A stretch of 64,000 bases of DNA from Agarophyton chilense. Taxonomy: Eukaryota; Rhodophyta; Florideophyceae; Gracilariales; Gracilariaceae. The stretch covers positions 806,001 to 870,000 of the forward strand of contig JARGXX010000001.1 of assembly GCA_030374765.1 (NCBI GenBank). The letters run 5' to 3'. Each line of letters opens with the position of its first letter. The first letter of the stretch is position 1. A program made the translations under genes and the position numbers. Below are positions 41,559 through 54,000 of the stretch, in pieces. The notes below the pieces were generated by a model that saw only the letters and a list, made by a program, of their open reading frames with translations, was not told the origin of the DNA and searched no databases.

Positions 41559-43520
41559 ATGATTGATTTGGATGTTCTGGATAAGCTCGCCAGGGACCAC
41601 CTGCAATTCGAGGTCAAGTGCTCCAAGGCGCATCAAAATGTCGCGGAATCTGATTATTCTTCTGATTCTGGGGTTGTTTGCGCTCTTCACAGAATGCGTA
41701 ACCTAGTAATGGAAGGTTACATCGAAGATGCGGTTCGAGTTTGTGAAGCATTGTGCTCGTGCTCTATAAGTGATGCACGCCTTCAACTAGACGTCCGCAT
41801 TCATAAGTTTTGCGAGCTCATCTGCACAACTGAATCTGTGCGTACAAAGGATGGAGCTGAATACGCAAAGGCTGTTCATGAAGCCCTGCATTATGCTCAA
41901 CAACTTGCGTCGTTTGCTCTAAACGCCTTTCCTGAGGCATATGAGATATTTACAGATGCCATGATGCTCTTCGCATTTCCAGAGCAAGCAGCATCTCCGG
42001 AAGCTATTCGGAAACGTCGAGAACGTGTCGCAAACCAACTGGTGTCTTTAGCACGATTCTCGGTCTGTGCTAGGGAGTCTTCCCTCTCTTTCCTCATACG
42101 TTACCTTCTATTGATATACGTACAATTTAACACTCCTTTAATTCCTAACGCTGACAACGAAGGAAGGCCCGTCGATTCTCTAGTTTCAGATCTGTTATGC
42201 TGTGAGTCGAACAAAGATTTGGGCGATTCTCTTATTACTTGGAAAACAGATGGAAGCCGTCCACATCGCTCAGGATCGCAAATGGAAAACAATGAAGCCG
42301 ATATTCAGGCTCTTCGCGAAAGAGCGAGTATAACCAGGCAAGAGTCATTAGAAAGTCTTTCTTTTGCAAACGGTAATCTTGTTCGTGCAATGAAGAACGA
42401 ACTCGGCCGCGTTGTGATAAACCAAGAGCGTATTCGAAGAATGGTGGTAGAGTACTGCGCAACTCGAGGCTTAAAAGAGTTCTATCTTGATGTCAATACG
42501 AGTGAAGACCCATATGCTCAACCCTTAATGCCTTTATCGCCAGACCAAACAGTCGTAGCAGTTTCAAAAAACTGCTTAGACCCCAACAACATAGACATAT
42601 ATCGGTGTATGAAGAATGTGCGAGAATTATCCCAGAAGGACCCTCATGAATGTGTCCTAGACCGCATTTCTTTAATTGAATCATTCCTTGGAACGGTCTG
42701 TACCGATTCAATGAAATTCCGAATGGCTCAGCGGAAGGTTCTGTTTTACCTTAGCCAGAAAAATTTTGAAGAGGCCATAGCAATTTCGCAGTCCGTGCTT
42801 GGGCCCCTTAGCGCTTCGCACTCGGAATTATTTTCTTCCCTAGAAGACACGATGACTTTACTCGTATTCGCTGAGGACAGTGACGATATTCTGCGCAACG
42901 GTAATCAAAGCCAGAAATGTTCGAGCGAATCATGCGAAGAAGTGTCTCCGAAACAATCACAAGCTCCCGTCAAATGCTCCATATCTGCGAACTCTGATGA
43001 AATGAGACCAGAATTATCTCCTGAGGATGTCGAAGAAACATGTTATCAAGACGTACTGCGTGCATGTAACAACAGAGTTACGACAGAATGCTCATTTGCG
43101 TCAATTATTGAAGGGGCGTATGCATCGTTTCAGACACTGCATGGTGGCTCGGATCTTGTTCTACTGCTAAAAGCTTTGCTACTCGCCCACCAGAATTGGG
43201 AAACACAAAACATGATGAATGATCAACTCGCCGAACCATTTGCCATACCGGCAATGTTGGGACACGGGAAAGATAAATTATCGAGTGATGAAGGTAGCCA
43301 CCCTTTAACAACGGACCAGAACAAACAAGCTCGAAGCTCTACCACTCGAGATGCTGGCGACCCTCGTACACCGGGGACAGAATCCAGAGAGCAAACGATT
43401 CTTGTTCTGATGGAATTCATGAACATGTCAAGGGCAGAGGCGATAGTGGTATTGCGAAATCATCCTCAGGCGGCTAGTACTCAGTCTATTTTGGACTCAC
43501 TCCTAGGATCTTTCATGTGA
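41559..43520 (+). CDS. CTLH/CRA protein with a LisH-like segment and C-terminal UBA-like end
   Basis: 653 residues. The first half has a CTLH/CRA-like module: MEGYIEDAVRVCEALCSC and EALHYAQQLASFALNAFPEA, then MMLFAFPEQ. A second, more canonical module starts with a LisH-like helix pair near residues 291-312 (IRRMVVEYCATRGLKEFYLD). It is followed by CTLH (ISLIESFLGTVCTD) and CRA (FEEAIAISQSVLGPLSASHS, SSLEDTMTLLVFAE, then VLLLKALLLAHQNWE). The C terminus resembles a UBA domain (LVLMEFMNMSRAEAIVVLRN). LisH-CTLH-CRA proteins such as GID8 and RanBPM scaffold the GID/CTLH ubiquitin ligase. The paired modules and the UBA end are unusual, so the precise orthologue is unclear. The ATG at 41559 is the first in frame. 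Confidence 0.65.
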   Translation: MIDLDVLDKLARDHLQFEVKCSKAHQNVAESDYSSDSGVVCALHRMRNLVMEGYIEDAVRVCEALCSCSISDARLQLDVRIHKFCELICTTESVRTKDGAEYAKAVHEALHYAQQLASFALNAFPEAYEIFTDAMMLFAFPEQAASPEAIRKRRERVANQLVSLARFSVCARESSLSFLIRYLLLIYVQFNTPLIPNADNEGRPVDSLVSDLLCCESNKDLGDSLITWKTDGSRPHRSGSQMENNEADIQALRERASITRQESLESLSFANGNLVRAMKNELGRVVINQERIRRMVVEYCATRGLKEFYLDVNTSEDPYAQPLMPLSPDQTVVAVSKNCLDPNNIDIYRCMKNVRELSQKDPHECVLDRISLIESFLGTVCTDSMKFRMAQRKVLFYLSQKNFEEAIAISQSVLGPLSASHSELFSSLEDTMTLLVFAEDSDDILRNGNQSQKCSSESCEEVSPKQSQAPVKCSISANSDEMRPELSPEDVEETCYQDVLRACNNRVTTECSFASIIEGAYASFQTLHGGSDLVLLLKALLLAHQNWETQNMMNDQLAEPFAIPAMLGHGKDKLSSDEGSHPLTTDQNKQARSSTTRDAGDPRTPGTESREQTILVLMEFMNMSRAEAIVVLRNHPQAASTQSILDSLLGSFM

Positions 43521-44644
43521 GCTTATTCTTGGACAGACTCCAGACCTGATTCCGTACAACACTTTGTGTAAGACCAATGTATGTGGTCTGTGATAAGAGG
43601 ACGATGGTATCGAAAATGTTCGCGTTATGCCGTCTCGAGGGAGCATTGTACTGTACGAGGTGAAAAAGATGCGAAACGATCTGAGATCACTCTTGTTCAG
43701 TTACTGGCCGGACACATTGCATCATTACATTTGGTTTCTTTCGTTCACGGCCTCAATTGTATGCAACCAGTTACATGTTTGCAAGTGTCCTGATATTCTG
43801 TGACTGTCGCCACTCCTCTCTAGACATTGTTTATTACGGCACAGGGTTTGATTTGGTAGTGGCCGAGTTCTAAGACTTCAAAATAGGAAGTCTACTTGTG
43901 ACAATATATCTTCGTGAAATTTTAATCTCCACAGCGCCTCCCCCACTCCTTCATTCTTTAAGAACAACCTGAATACAAAATCCGTTTAATGTCCAGTATT
44001 ATTTTAGCTCTATGACCGTTACACGTCTACAAATCTGTTCGTGCTAGTTCGTGACACCGTTGTGAAGGAAATTGGTTGCCTACGGAGTTGAAAACTGTTA
44101 TTTGCAGGGATAAATCACAATCTTTCGTTCTTTTACCATCATTGGGATTATAAACGGAAGAGTTGAAATCCATTATAGTCCTGTAGCGATATATTCTAAG
44201 AATGGATACACCTAAGGCACTCGTTCTCATTCTTTCTCTTCTTCATCAGCTCTATCTCAGTCCGACACTACCGATTTCGAAGCGACTGGAGATCTATGCT
44301 AGATAATTCTCTCTTTCAGATGTCCAAGAACTTCATGACCCAATGCATCATTTCTACAGTAGACCTGTCTTTTCTGTCTTTTGGCGACGATGATTGAGCC
44401 CGTCTTGAAACACTTCTCGGTGCGTATAGAAACAGGCCCTGGTTCATATCTGCACCGCATTTGTAGCGGACTTTTCAATACGAGCCAAAAGGAGAAGACA
44501 GGGTACCGTGCTGTTTCGCAAAGTGAGATAGAGTGACTTACATGTATATTGCTTCTATCTTTCCTGGAAACATTTCTGGGTTGGTTCCAAAAACGCCACT
44601 GGTTCTTTCTCTGTTCCTCACTCTAGTTTGACACCTGAAAGGTC
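43521..44644. other. Intergenic region
   Basis: About 1.1 kb, AT-rich in places, with no supported gene. It lies between the end of the CTLH gene and the end of the MFS gene (convergent). Confidence 0.4.
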
Positions 44645-44785
44645 AAAAAAAATCTTGAGCTGTTCTGCGAGCAGTATCCGTAGCTCAGACTTGTGCCGGC
44701 ACGCCCGTTCCCTAAGAGACCGCAGGGGCTAGGACCCAGGCAACACTAACCTTGCTGGGTTGGATCAGGAGTTTTAATCTCTCCC
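44645..44785 (-). ncRNA. Candidate structured small RNA
   Basis: A GC-rich patch in an AT-rich setting with three strong potential hairpins: 44657-44686 (outer GAGCT/AGCTC, inner CTGC-GA-GCAG), a perfect palindrome GTGCCGGCAC at 44693-44702, and 44735-44759 (CCCA..GCAA paired with TTGC..TGGG). On the minus strand the patch ends in GCTCAAGA followed by eight T (44652 to 44645), the form of a Pol III terminator. It matches no RNA family I know; U4, SRP, RNase P/MRP and tRNA were considered. The strand and the 5' end are guesses. Confidence 0.3.
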
Positions 44786-44898
44786 GCTCTCTCTCCATCT
44801 CTGCCATACATCCTCTCTACATTGACATGATCAGCACTTCAATGTAGTGCGCTCTCGACCTCTCGTTCGTAAAGTAATAACATTGAGAATTTAAAATG

Positions 44899-46191
44899 TC
44901 AGATATAATCCAGATTCGGTGAACATCGGCGGTTTGAGCGACAGTCTACAATATGGAAGGCGATTATTGCAATGGCTACCATTATTGACGCTCCTGCGTA
45001 CAACAGGTGTGACCCATAGGTTTCCATGACGTAACCCCCACACACAGTCCCAAGTATTCTTCCCAATGATGTGACCACGGAAATCATGGACTGCCCAGTA
45101 GCTTCTAGCTCGCGAGGAACGCGATCTGAGATAAACGCGGTCGATGCAGTACAAAACAGAGCGAAAGTTACTCCATGCAAAGGTTCTGCAAGGAGGACAA
45201 ACCACGCATTGGGGGCAACGGAGTACATGACTGCTCGGAGAACAAAACATGAAGCTCCAAGTTTGGCAAGACCCGAAGTCCCAAATGAGGATAATAACTC
45301 CGGTGATTTGGCGAAAAGGGGGAACTCAAACATGACCGTAATAATAACGCTGATCCCGCATTGCAAGTTGCTGGACTGCAGCTCGTCTTGCATGAAGAGG
45401 AACAAAAGATTTGTGACCAAAGTCATACCAGCAGCTTCCCAAAAGATAAGATTGAAAAAAAACGACGTAGCTAGACCATCAGAGGAAAAAAGCTGTTTCA
45501 CAAAGTGGACTGCAGTCACTCGCTGACTTGGACACTCTGCTAAGTTGAGGGAGTTACCGTCATCATTCTCTTCAACAGCAAGCAAAGAACACTCGTTTTC
45601 TTCTCGTGACTGCTTTGAATTTCTGACATATGCGTTGATACAAAGAACGTATGAAAACGTGCATACGACAGAGAAAACATAGACCACGATCATTGAAGAA
45701 GAGAAAATATCGAGTAACAGCCCTATTCCAAGCGACACTAACGCCCAGCTCACGGCTCCAAACAGCCTTTCATGCCCCATAAGTTCGTGTCCTTTGTGAC
45801 CATGTCGTAGTTTGAGAGCCAACAATATGGTACCGTTCATGAGAGCATAAGCTGGAGCCGCGACCAGCCCGTACAAGACGCGTACAGCTAAGAAAAAGAG
45901 AAACAGTTGATTACCTTTAATTAAATCGAGACCGGGAAGGGCAATTATTTGACAGCAGAAGAAGAACAAAGAAAAAATGGCCAGTAGCATAGCTGTCTCT
46001 TCCCTGTTGTTGTGGATATCTGAATAGTTACAGAAGAACGGTGTTGCTATCAAGTCGCAAATGGGTTGAATTGCGAGTAGAATTCCAACTTTGCTCAGAC
46101 TGAGCCCGTGGGCCTGAAGAAACACAGACGTAAAACGCCCTGGAGCCGCCAAAACAGCCATTACTCCGAAGTAGAGCCATCCAAGTCTCAT
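44899..46191 (-). CDS. MFS transporter, MFS_1-like/MFSD6 type
   Basis: 430 residues with about twelve hydrophobic segments. The start, RLGWLYFGVMAVLAAPGRFTSVFLQAHGLS followed by KVGILLAIQPICDLIATPFF, fits the MFS_1-like (LacY-related) group, in which a helix-1 region faces a loop with a conserved GLS. A long cytoplasmic loop (residues about 190-230, acidic and Ser-rich) separates the two six-helix halves. VMYSVAPNAWFVLLAEPLHGVTFALFCTAS is the typical helix 10 region. The substrate is unknown. The start is the ATG at 46191; the codons upstream have no ATG. Confidence 0.75.
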   Translation of the reverse strand: MRLGWLYFGVMAVLAAPGRFTSVFLQAHGLSLSKVGILLAIQPICDLIATPFFCNYSDIHNNREETAMLLAIFSLFFFCCQIIALPGLDLIKGNQLFLFFLAVRVLYGLVAAPAYALMNGTILLALKLRHGHKGHELMGHERLFGAVSWALVSLGIGLLLDIFSSSMIVVYVFSVVCTFSYVLCINAYVRNSKQSREENECSLLAVEENDDGNSLNLAECPSQRVTAVHFVKQLFSSDGLATSFFFNLIFWEAAGMTLVTNLLFLFMQDELQSSNLQCGISVIITVMFEFPLFAKSPELLSSFGTSGLAKLGASCFVLRAVMYSVAPNAWFVLLAEPLHGVTFALFCTASTAFISDRVPRELEATGQSMISVVTSLGRILGTVCGGYVMETYGSHLLYAGASIMVAIAIIAFHIVDCRSNRRCSPNLDYI

Positions 46192-47145
46192 ATTTTTCTC
46201 CACGGGGGCCGCTCGGAACGGGTATTAATCTTTTCTTGCTTGCCGCCCGTTTGTAAATTCACTGAACAGCTTCGTTTTTATCGAAGTGCATCCCCGGCGA
46301 AAGATGAGCATTTCGCCGAAACCTTCTTGTCGTCTTGGTAGCAATCACACCGGCTCAAATTGAGACGAATTGCACGTCTCCCGAGAGCCCCACATTTCGG
46401 AGTCTTCCATCGCTCACAGACTTAAGACAAGTGCCCAATCGACACGACGTCGCCGGCGTCGCAAGAGTGACCAACCAGAGGCCTAGGCTCAGATATTGGT
46501 CCCCACCACCATTGCACCAGGAGGACGATTCTCTCTCTGCCAATGGCTAAATAGTATTTAAAATTTTAGGCCAATAAAAACAGTAGGCTCAAACATAATT
46601 GCACCTCTGCCCAATGGTTCCAGCCCAAGTCATCCCAGTTGTCAGTCATTATCGTCCACGTATCGTCTTCAAAACGTGACCATCGACGTCATCAGAGCGT
46701 GACCATCATTGATATCCGGTCGCCGCCAAAGCGTTCTCCCGTCGCAAGTACCTCAGTATATCCATCGTTGATATCCGATCGTCAAAGCGTTCTCCTGTCA
46801 CACGGTCTCCCGTCGTATCCGTGCGTTTGCCGGAACGATTTCTCGCCGCAGGCGAATCACGATCACCCACCTTTGACAACCAGGGCCGTAATTCGCCATT
46901 TACCTCCGAAGATGCGTCTAAAAGCCTTTCACATGACGAGTATGCTACATTTTTCTCTCCCGGATACCTTAAGGTATTTGCAAGATAGATATGGATTTGT
47001 CTTAAACCCAAGATCTATCCAAAAGGTGTTGGGATGTGGACGCGGAATAAATTACCCCAAAGACCTTGAAGGCACAAATCTGTTCAAGAAGGTGGTCATG
47101 TTTCACGATGAAAACGTAGGAAATAGGTGTTGGATTACTCACAAC
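46192..47145. other. Region left of chromovirus 2
   Basis: It holds a direct duplication of about 40 bp (about 46703-46741 and 46761-46798) sharing GATATCCG and CAAAGCGTTCTC. Near 46915-47100 a plus-strand segment reads LPDTLRYLQDRYGFVLNPRS, a helix-turn-helix-like phrase seen in transposase N termini; this is weak. The target duplication copy of chromovirus 2 is at 47141-47145. Confidence 0.4.
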
Positions 47146-47589
47146 TGTAAAGGATCGATGAAAAAGGTTGAGAATTGTAAGCTGCCGGTCCCAGAGATGT
47201 CTTAAAGGCCACACGTGGACTGGTCTACATCAGGTGGACTCATGTAGATTATTTATTTATCTTAAATAGTGTAATAGATTGGCATGGAATTGCAAGGGAG
47301 ATCATAGCGCCTCGCCAGTACTATTTTCTTGGCTCTAGTGACGCTCTTCGCTCAAAGTAAGGTAGGAAGCTTTAGGATACTAAATAACCTCCTTTGGTAT
47401 ATTAGTTCCCCAATTGGTCTTAAAGCCATAGTTTGCGTAGCTTAAAGTGTAGTACTACCCAGTAAATGTCAGCAAATTGCACCAAGTACTCTGGGAGTGC
47501 CGCCGTCAAGGATTCTAACCTTAAGACCTGTTCTAACACGCTACCACTGGTCGAGACCGGTACGCTGACCCACTTGTCATTGCGTTACA
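47146..47589 (+). repeat. 5' LTR of chromovirus 2 (family D)
   Basis: 444 bp, TGTAAAGG to GTTACA. It aligns end to end with 56989-57434. It has a CACGTG site at 47212-47217 and a degenerate copy of the tRNA-like segment described for the 3' LTR. Confidence 0.9.
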
Positions 47590-48022
47590 TTTTGGTCTCA
47601 AGACTTGAAAACCTTTGGAATAATTGAACATATCACTGGAACGAAGAATTATCCAGATTCTAGCCTTTGTTTTTATTCCCCAACGGACCAGAAGTACAGA
47701 AACAACCGCCATTATGGATGCAAGATCCACATCCAACCGACCAGATTATAGGACTCCTACGGCAGAACGAAGTGCGACTACAACGCCGGCAATGTCGCCT
47801 GACCCTCAGGTTGATACCTCTAGCGACCGCAGGAGCACGAGGAGCCAGCCGCAAGAAGTACTGACCCCCTGGATAACCCTGAAAGGATTCGCCGAGAACC
47901 CACGGTGGCAGCGCATCTACGAGAACGCCTCACCAAGGCTACGAGAACGCCTCACCAGGGCCATCTCTTGGCCAGGGACATCTCAAGGAGAACCCCACCA
48001 GACCGAAGTAATTAGATAAAAC

Positions 48023-49393
48023 ATGCCCGCAGGGCTTGCCGACCTTCTCTGGCCCCGTCTCCGTGAGCTCTGCTCAGCCCATGAGGATTCCATTATGATC
48101 ATGCGACTCGCTACGGCGATCGCTGACCATACGGATTACCTCATCACGCGAGTCGTCCCTAAGGTAATGGAGTCTGAATTATTCATAGACTCCCTCCTAC
48201 AGGCCGTTCAAGGAGCAGTCACCCGCCAGGCAGGGAATGTGGTCTCTACGACCACTCCACCACAAATTAAACATCCGGTCTCCATATGGAAACCCCCTAC
48301 CGAACCCCCAGGAGCGGCGGTATTATCCGCTCTTCGCCGGGAATGCAATCAGGAAACCCCAATGGGGGGACAATCTAGGAGCAGAAGAGAACCTTCGCGT
48401 CTAAATGAGAGACAGATTTTCCATCAGGAAAATCCTAGGGAAAAACAAGCGAGAAGCAGAAGAAAAGCTCCGCGTCTAGAAGAGAGCCCGCCTGCCCCAC
48501 CCTACGGATTATATCAGGTACAGCGACCTCAAGGCTCCATTGGATCTGATAGAGAGATCGATTCTTTAGTTCCCTATTCCGCTGGAAAGAAAAGAAGCAA
48601 CCACAAGAGAAAGAAGAACAGAAGGAGTAAAAGAAGATACCATTCGGACACGAGTGATTCCGAATCGGCCTCGACCAAAACGACCGACTCGGAAGTGAAT
48701 GAGACTGCCTTACGAGGCCTCAGACCACTGACAACAACCAACGAACGTTTCCTCATGGTTCTAGACTACCGGGATTACCGGCTAGCCGACAGGTCTGCAA
48801 AATATTCTGGTTCGGTGGCTCGCAGAGTCGCAAAATGGGCCAAACGGATGCAACTAACCATTACGGACAACTTCTCGGGTTCGGATCCCATTGGTGTCCT
48901 TAGGTTTCTCAGTTTATTTCGTACAGATTGCGATCAGAACGGTGTCCACGAGGGCGCCGCTCTGTACCTTTTCCAATTCTTCATTACAGGACAGGCGCGT
49001 GACCGAGTGGTTTGGAAGATATCTGGCACAACTGACGTCGTGGAAGCTCAAGACCGTGAGCTCCTCAGGTCATACGCCCAGGTTGTTCATTACCTCTTGG
49101 AGACCTACGCCACGAATGACGTCATAACGGATGCCCGCCAGGAAATCTTTTCCTTTAGACAGAGCTCCAACACGACCGAACCGGCTTTCGCAGACGACCT
49201 TTGGAAGAAGGCTTGCCGATGTGGAAATGTATTCTCCGAAGGACGGTTCAAAAGTCACTTCATCACGGGATTGCTCCCTGCCATTCGGACACATGTCAGC
49301 AATTACCATAAACCCACAATACTCCTTCCGAAGGCTATTTACTTATGCCGGGGGTTATGGAAAAACCTACAGTACTTCCAGACGGCATGCTGA
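48023..49393 (+). pseudogene. Gag region of chromovirus 2
   Basis: 456 open codons with a Lys/Arg/Ser-rich central part and a helical capsid-like part (GVLRFLSLFRTDCDQNGVHE). The order and composition match the gag of chromovirus 1. It is a fossil. Confidence 0.7.
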
Positions 49394-51083
49394 CATATCC
49401 AGAGGACACGCAACTCTATTGCGCAAACCCAACCAAGCCCATTTAGTTAGCTCCACGGAATCGGACATGGAATCATCATTCCATTATGCCGATTCGGGAG
49501 ATGTCCTCGCGTTCAATTTTACGGTTCCTCCGTCTGGGCCCCCATCATATAGGTCCCAGGTAATAACAAAGACTACTAGACCTCCAACGCCCAAGTGTTC
49601 TCCCTTTCCGCCCTGCAAGGACGTTTTTGTTCGCGCCCCAAGGGCTTGATTCCTCTGCCTTTCCATGGCGCTACCTTGTGACTGCACGAGGTATCTACCT
49701 GAGGACGAACGAAAAGCCTCCTACCTATCAAAGATGAGAATTACCGGGTGCAGGGATCCGAAGGAATGTTTAACAGGGCACAGCAACGAACCACAGGGAC
49801 CCCTGAAAGCTTACTCTATCCCAAGGCTCCGGACACTCCGATCAAGGCCCCGCAGGTCCACGCCATTATAGATCCTACCGACGACCCCGAAGAAGAATCC
49901 TATCCTCAGGAAGAAACGGAAACCCCATCGGAAAACTCTTAGAGGGTCAACGCAAGGCAAATTTTCTCTCTTTAAGCCCCTGCCTGAACCAATTGGACGG
50001 TCATGAGATAAAAATCTTTTCACCTCCCAACACCAACCACCCGGAATGGACCACTCTGGTTGAACCACAACTAAAACACAGTAACGACCCGGTCTGTATC
50101 CTTAAAAAAGAGAACTACAAAGTTCGAGGAACCGTGTAACATCGTTCCAACAACTCTCGAGTGACCACAGCTGTATTGAACACAGGCGCTGGTCCCAACT
50201 TGGTCCATCCTAAGCTGCTCCCACTGGGTTGACAAGATTTCGTTCAGGCAAGGAAGACCCCAAGGATTACCGATGCGTCACGTAGACCAATAGACATTAA
50301 AGGGAAAGTACCACTTCAACTCCAGTTAGGACAATTCAAAGTCTGCACGTGGTTCCTTGTATGTCCTAACTTGGGCGCTGAGGCATTCGTAGGGACCTCC
50401 TTTATCGATCGATACATTAAGGCCATTTATCCAGGCCTTAGAAAAGTCGAATTCTACCGCGCACCTTCCATCTCCATAACTGGTTCCGCCCAGGGCCAGA
50501 AGCTAACCGCAAATGAACGGTTGTCTCCGAAAACACGAAGTCCAATAAGGTTCGCCTGTCAAAGGCCATAACGATACCCCCGATGACCCAAATCGCTGTA
50601 TCGGTCCATTACCAGTCCTCAAGTCTCGCAACCATTCAGAACCACCCGAAAACAGTCCTGAAGCACATTACCTTGATGGCCAATGAAGTAATGGACATCC
50701 ACCTCAGCAGGCACTTCTTGATCACGATCAGCAACTCCAGAGATATACCCGTACGGTTACCTAAAGGTACAGATATTGGCATCACTCTACCTACGCCCGT
50801 GGCCATTATCGAGGCCCAAATGGATAACCTTTCAACGCGAACTCCCGACGAGGACTTCAACTCTTGGAAAAGGACGGTCGTCATCGGCGCAGAATTTGAA
50901 TCCTATAGGCCCCAGGTACTCGATTTCCTCAGGGAATACCAGGCCATGTGGTCAGGTAGATTGGGCACGATCAGAGCCACTACACACCGCATTGACCCCG
51001 AGGATGATGCTAGACCACAGTTTCAGCACCGATACCGTACAGGCCTTTAGGGTAAGTAAATTGTCGCCGACCAGATAGACAAG

Positions 51084-54000
51084 ATGCGCAAAGCTCAAAT
51101 AATACAGCCGGCGCCTCCAAACCAATCCGAATGGGCAATTCCCCTTTTCCTCGTGGCGAAGAAAGATGGCTCCGTCAGGTTCTGTGTCGACTATAGAGAG
51201 CTGAACGCAGTAACTAAGAGGGACTCATGCCCGATAACCCGCATGGATGACTGTCTGGATTCCTCACGCGAAGCTGTCGTATTTACCACACTGGACGCTA
51301 ACTCCGGATATTGCAACATCCCCTTGGCCGAAAATGCGAGAGCGCTGACAACCTTTACCACCCACGAAGGTCTGTTCAGATTTACTCGTATGCCCTTTGG
51401 TTTAAAGAATGCCCCAGCAACTTTCCAACGGGTAATGGACATGGTACTGTCCAGAGTCAAATGGAAGTTCGCCCTGGTGTATTTGGATGACGTTATAATC
51501 TTCTCACGAACCGTAAAGAAACACCTTCGCCACGTGAGGAAGGTGCCAACAATCCTACAGGACGCTGGAGCAACACTGAAACTCCGCAAATGCGCTTTCT
51601 TCCAGGCCTCAGTGGACTATCTCGGTCACGTCGTCCTCCCAGGAAAGCTAAAGTTGGCCACACGGACCACAAATGAGATTCGCCAGGCTAAGCCTCCTAG
51701 GACCCACACGGAACTACGATACTTCGTGGGCTTGTGCAACGTTTCCCGACGGTTCGTCCAAGGGCTTGCCAAGATTTCGTCCCCTCTCAACGCGATGCTG
51801 AAGAAGGGATCACCTTCGGAGTTCGAAGCCCTTACCGACGACCAGTACGAGTCATTACAGACCCTAAAGGACAAATTGCTGAGCCCACCTATATTGGCTT
51901 TACCAAAACCCAATAGGCCCTTTTTTCTGGATACGGACGCTTCTGATGTCCAAGTGAGATGTGCACTGCTACAGGAACAGGATTTATCGAAGGACTATCG
52001 ACCTATTGGATACTGAGGTAGAACGCTCACCAGCGCGGAGCGAAACTACAGTTCTACAGAAAAGGAATGTCTAGCCATCCTATAGTCTGTATTGACACTC
52101 CGTCCGTACCTCTAGGGAACCAGATTTACCACTAGGACAGACCATGATTCACTCCGCTGGTTACTCAACATGACCGATGCATCGAGTCGCCTCGCTAGGT
52201 GGCGCCTCAGTCTGTCAGAATATGACTACGAGATAACCTATAGACCAGGCATCAAGCACCAGGCAGCATATGCCCTGTGGCGTATCATTACCGACGGAAC
52301 TGACGACACTCCATTGGACGACCTAATTCCTACCCCCTCTACAGACGATGGACCTCAGGAATATACGGAAAAAGATGACCTTATGGGGAAGGTGCATTCG
52401 GAGGATCCTGAGGTAAAGGAGAACGAATTACACCTATTGGACTCCAAGACAGCACCGCCCAACACGTCACCCCCCCAGGTTAACGCGGTAGCCCCGGAGG
52501 AAAAAGAGCTCCTCCATATAACTATTGAGGAACTCCTACAGGCACAGGTCCAAGACGAGTACTGCAAGGAAACAGACCAATTGGTAGGAACCCCAGAATC
52601 CCTATTCGACTACGACCGATTTGGACTACTATGTCGCCGCTCACCGCTGGATGGCGCACTCCAACGGATAACACCAACTTCGCAAAGGGCGCGATTCCTA
52701 TACCTCGCCCATCCCCCCCGTTTGGCTGGCCATCCTGGAGGCCGAAGAATGTACCAAACACTAAGGAAGTTTTTCTACTGGCCACTGATGGCGCAGGCTA
52801 TATGGCAAACCGGACGGAACTGTACATCGTGCGCACAAATCTGAGGGTCTCGAGCCAACCACCATGCCAAGTTGAAGCTCTTCCCCGCCGCAGGACCGAT
52901 GGAATTTGTCGAAATGGGTATACTTGGGCCTTTGCCGAAGTCGTCCCATGAGAAACGGTTTGTTTTGGTTATAACCGATAGGTTTACCAAACTTACCCGA
53001 GCCCTACCACTAGGGAAGGCAACAGCCACGGATGTGGCCACGGCCTTCTTTTCCTACTGGGTATATCCCGTTGGCATGCCATTATACCTCCTTACCGATA
53101 ACGGCAGCCATTTTTTATCCAATTTCTTCTCACATGTTTGGGCTACCTTAGGTATCAAAAATGTGACCACCACGGCGTATAATCCGCAAACTAATGGCCA
53201 AGCCGAACGCCTCAACTGCACCCTTCTGGACCAATTGGCGCACTACATTTCGGAGCACCAATTGGACTGGGAAGACTACGCTGAGCCACTGGTTTATGCC
53301 TACAACACGCAAGTGCCCGCTTCCACGGGGACAACATCTTTCGAGTAAACGCTAAGGAGATCGCCGCCGCCGATAGCTGTTGACCTTCAGGAATCAATCA
53401 TACCCCAGGACATGACCGAAGGAATGACACCGACCCAGGCAAAGCGCTAATCACGCCGACGCATTGACCGCATTCTCCAATTGGCCAGAACTGTACTTAC
53501 CAAAGCCCAACGGCGCTACAAGTTCAATTTCGACAAAGCCGTTTGGAACACACCGACCTTTGGGAAAATGGAACTCGTTTACCTGGACCGGCCAGTGAAG
53601 GACGGTGAGGACCTCGAGGACACTACGCTGAGGATCTTACCCCGCCCTACAGGACCACACAAAGTCCTGAAGGCCAATCAACACATCATTACGTTACTAA
53701 TTGACGGCCTACAGAACACCGTATCGATTGATCGGGTGACCCGAGCTCCCAGCTCCCCCGAATCACCAAATTCTCATTCTCCTTGTCCAACGGAATCCCT
53801 ACGACCTCATGTTAACGCTCAAGTCTCCACACCCCCTAAGGCAGTTCTCGTGGACCCCACTAGCCCCATGGACCCGATGGTCCATGCCAATGACGACGAC
53901 CCATCTCTTCCAACCGATTCCGATTGATTCGCCCCTCTGGACCATACTCTCCTCCGGGGGAATGAACACCAACAGGAGTATGTGATTTAGGGCATCATCT

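Noticed and set aside
44657-44730. U4 snRNA, because of the phrase GCAGTATCCGTAGC
   Set aside because: The k-turn of the 5' stem-loop and the U6-pairing region are absent.
46639-47205. 188-codon plus-strand open frame
   Set aside because: It runs into the LTR of chromovirus 2 and includes a direct repeat; only a weak helix-turn-helix-like phrase is present.
47146-47589. A tRNA-derived SINE, because of the tRNA-like segment
   Set aside because: The block occurs as two direct copies bounding a chromovirus with a target duplication, polypurine tract and primer-binding site, so it is an LTR.
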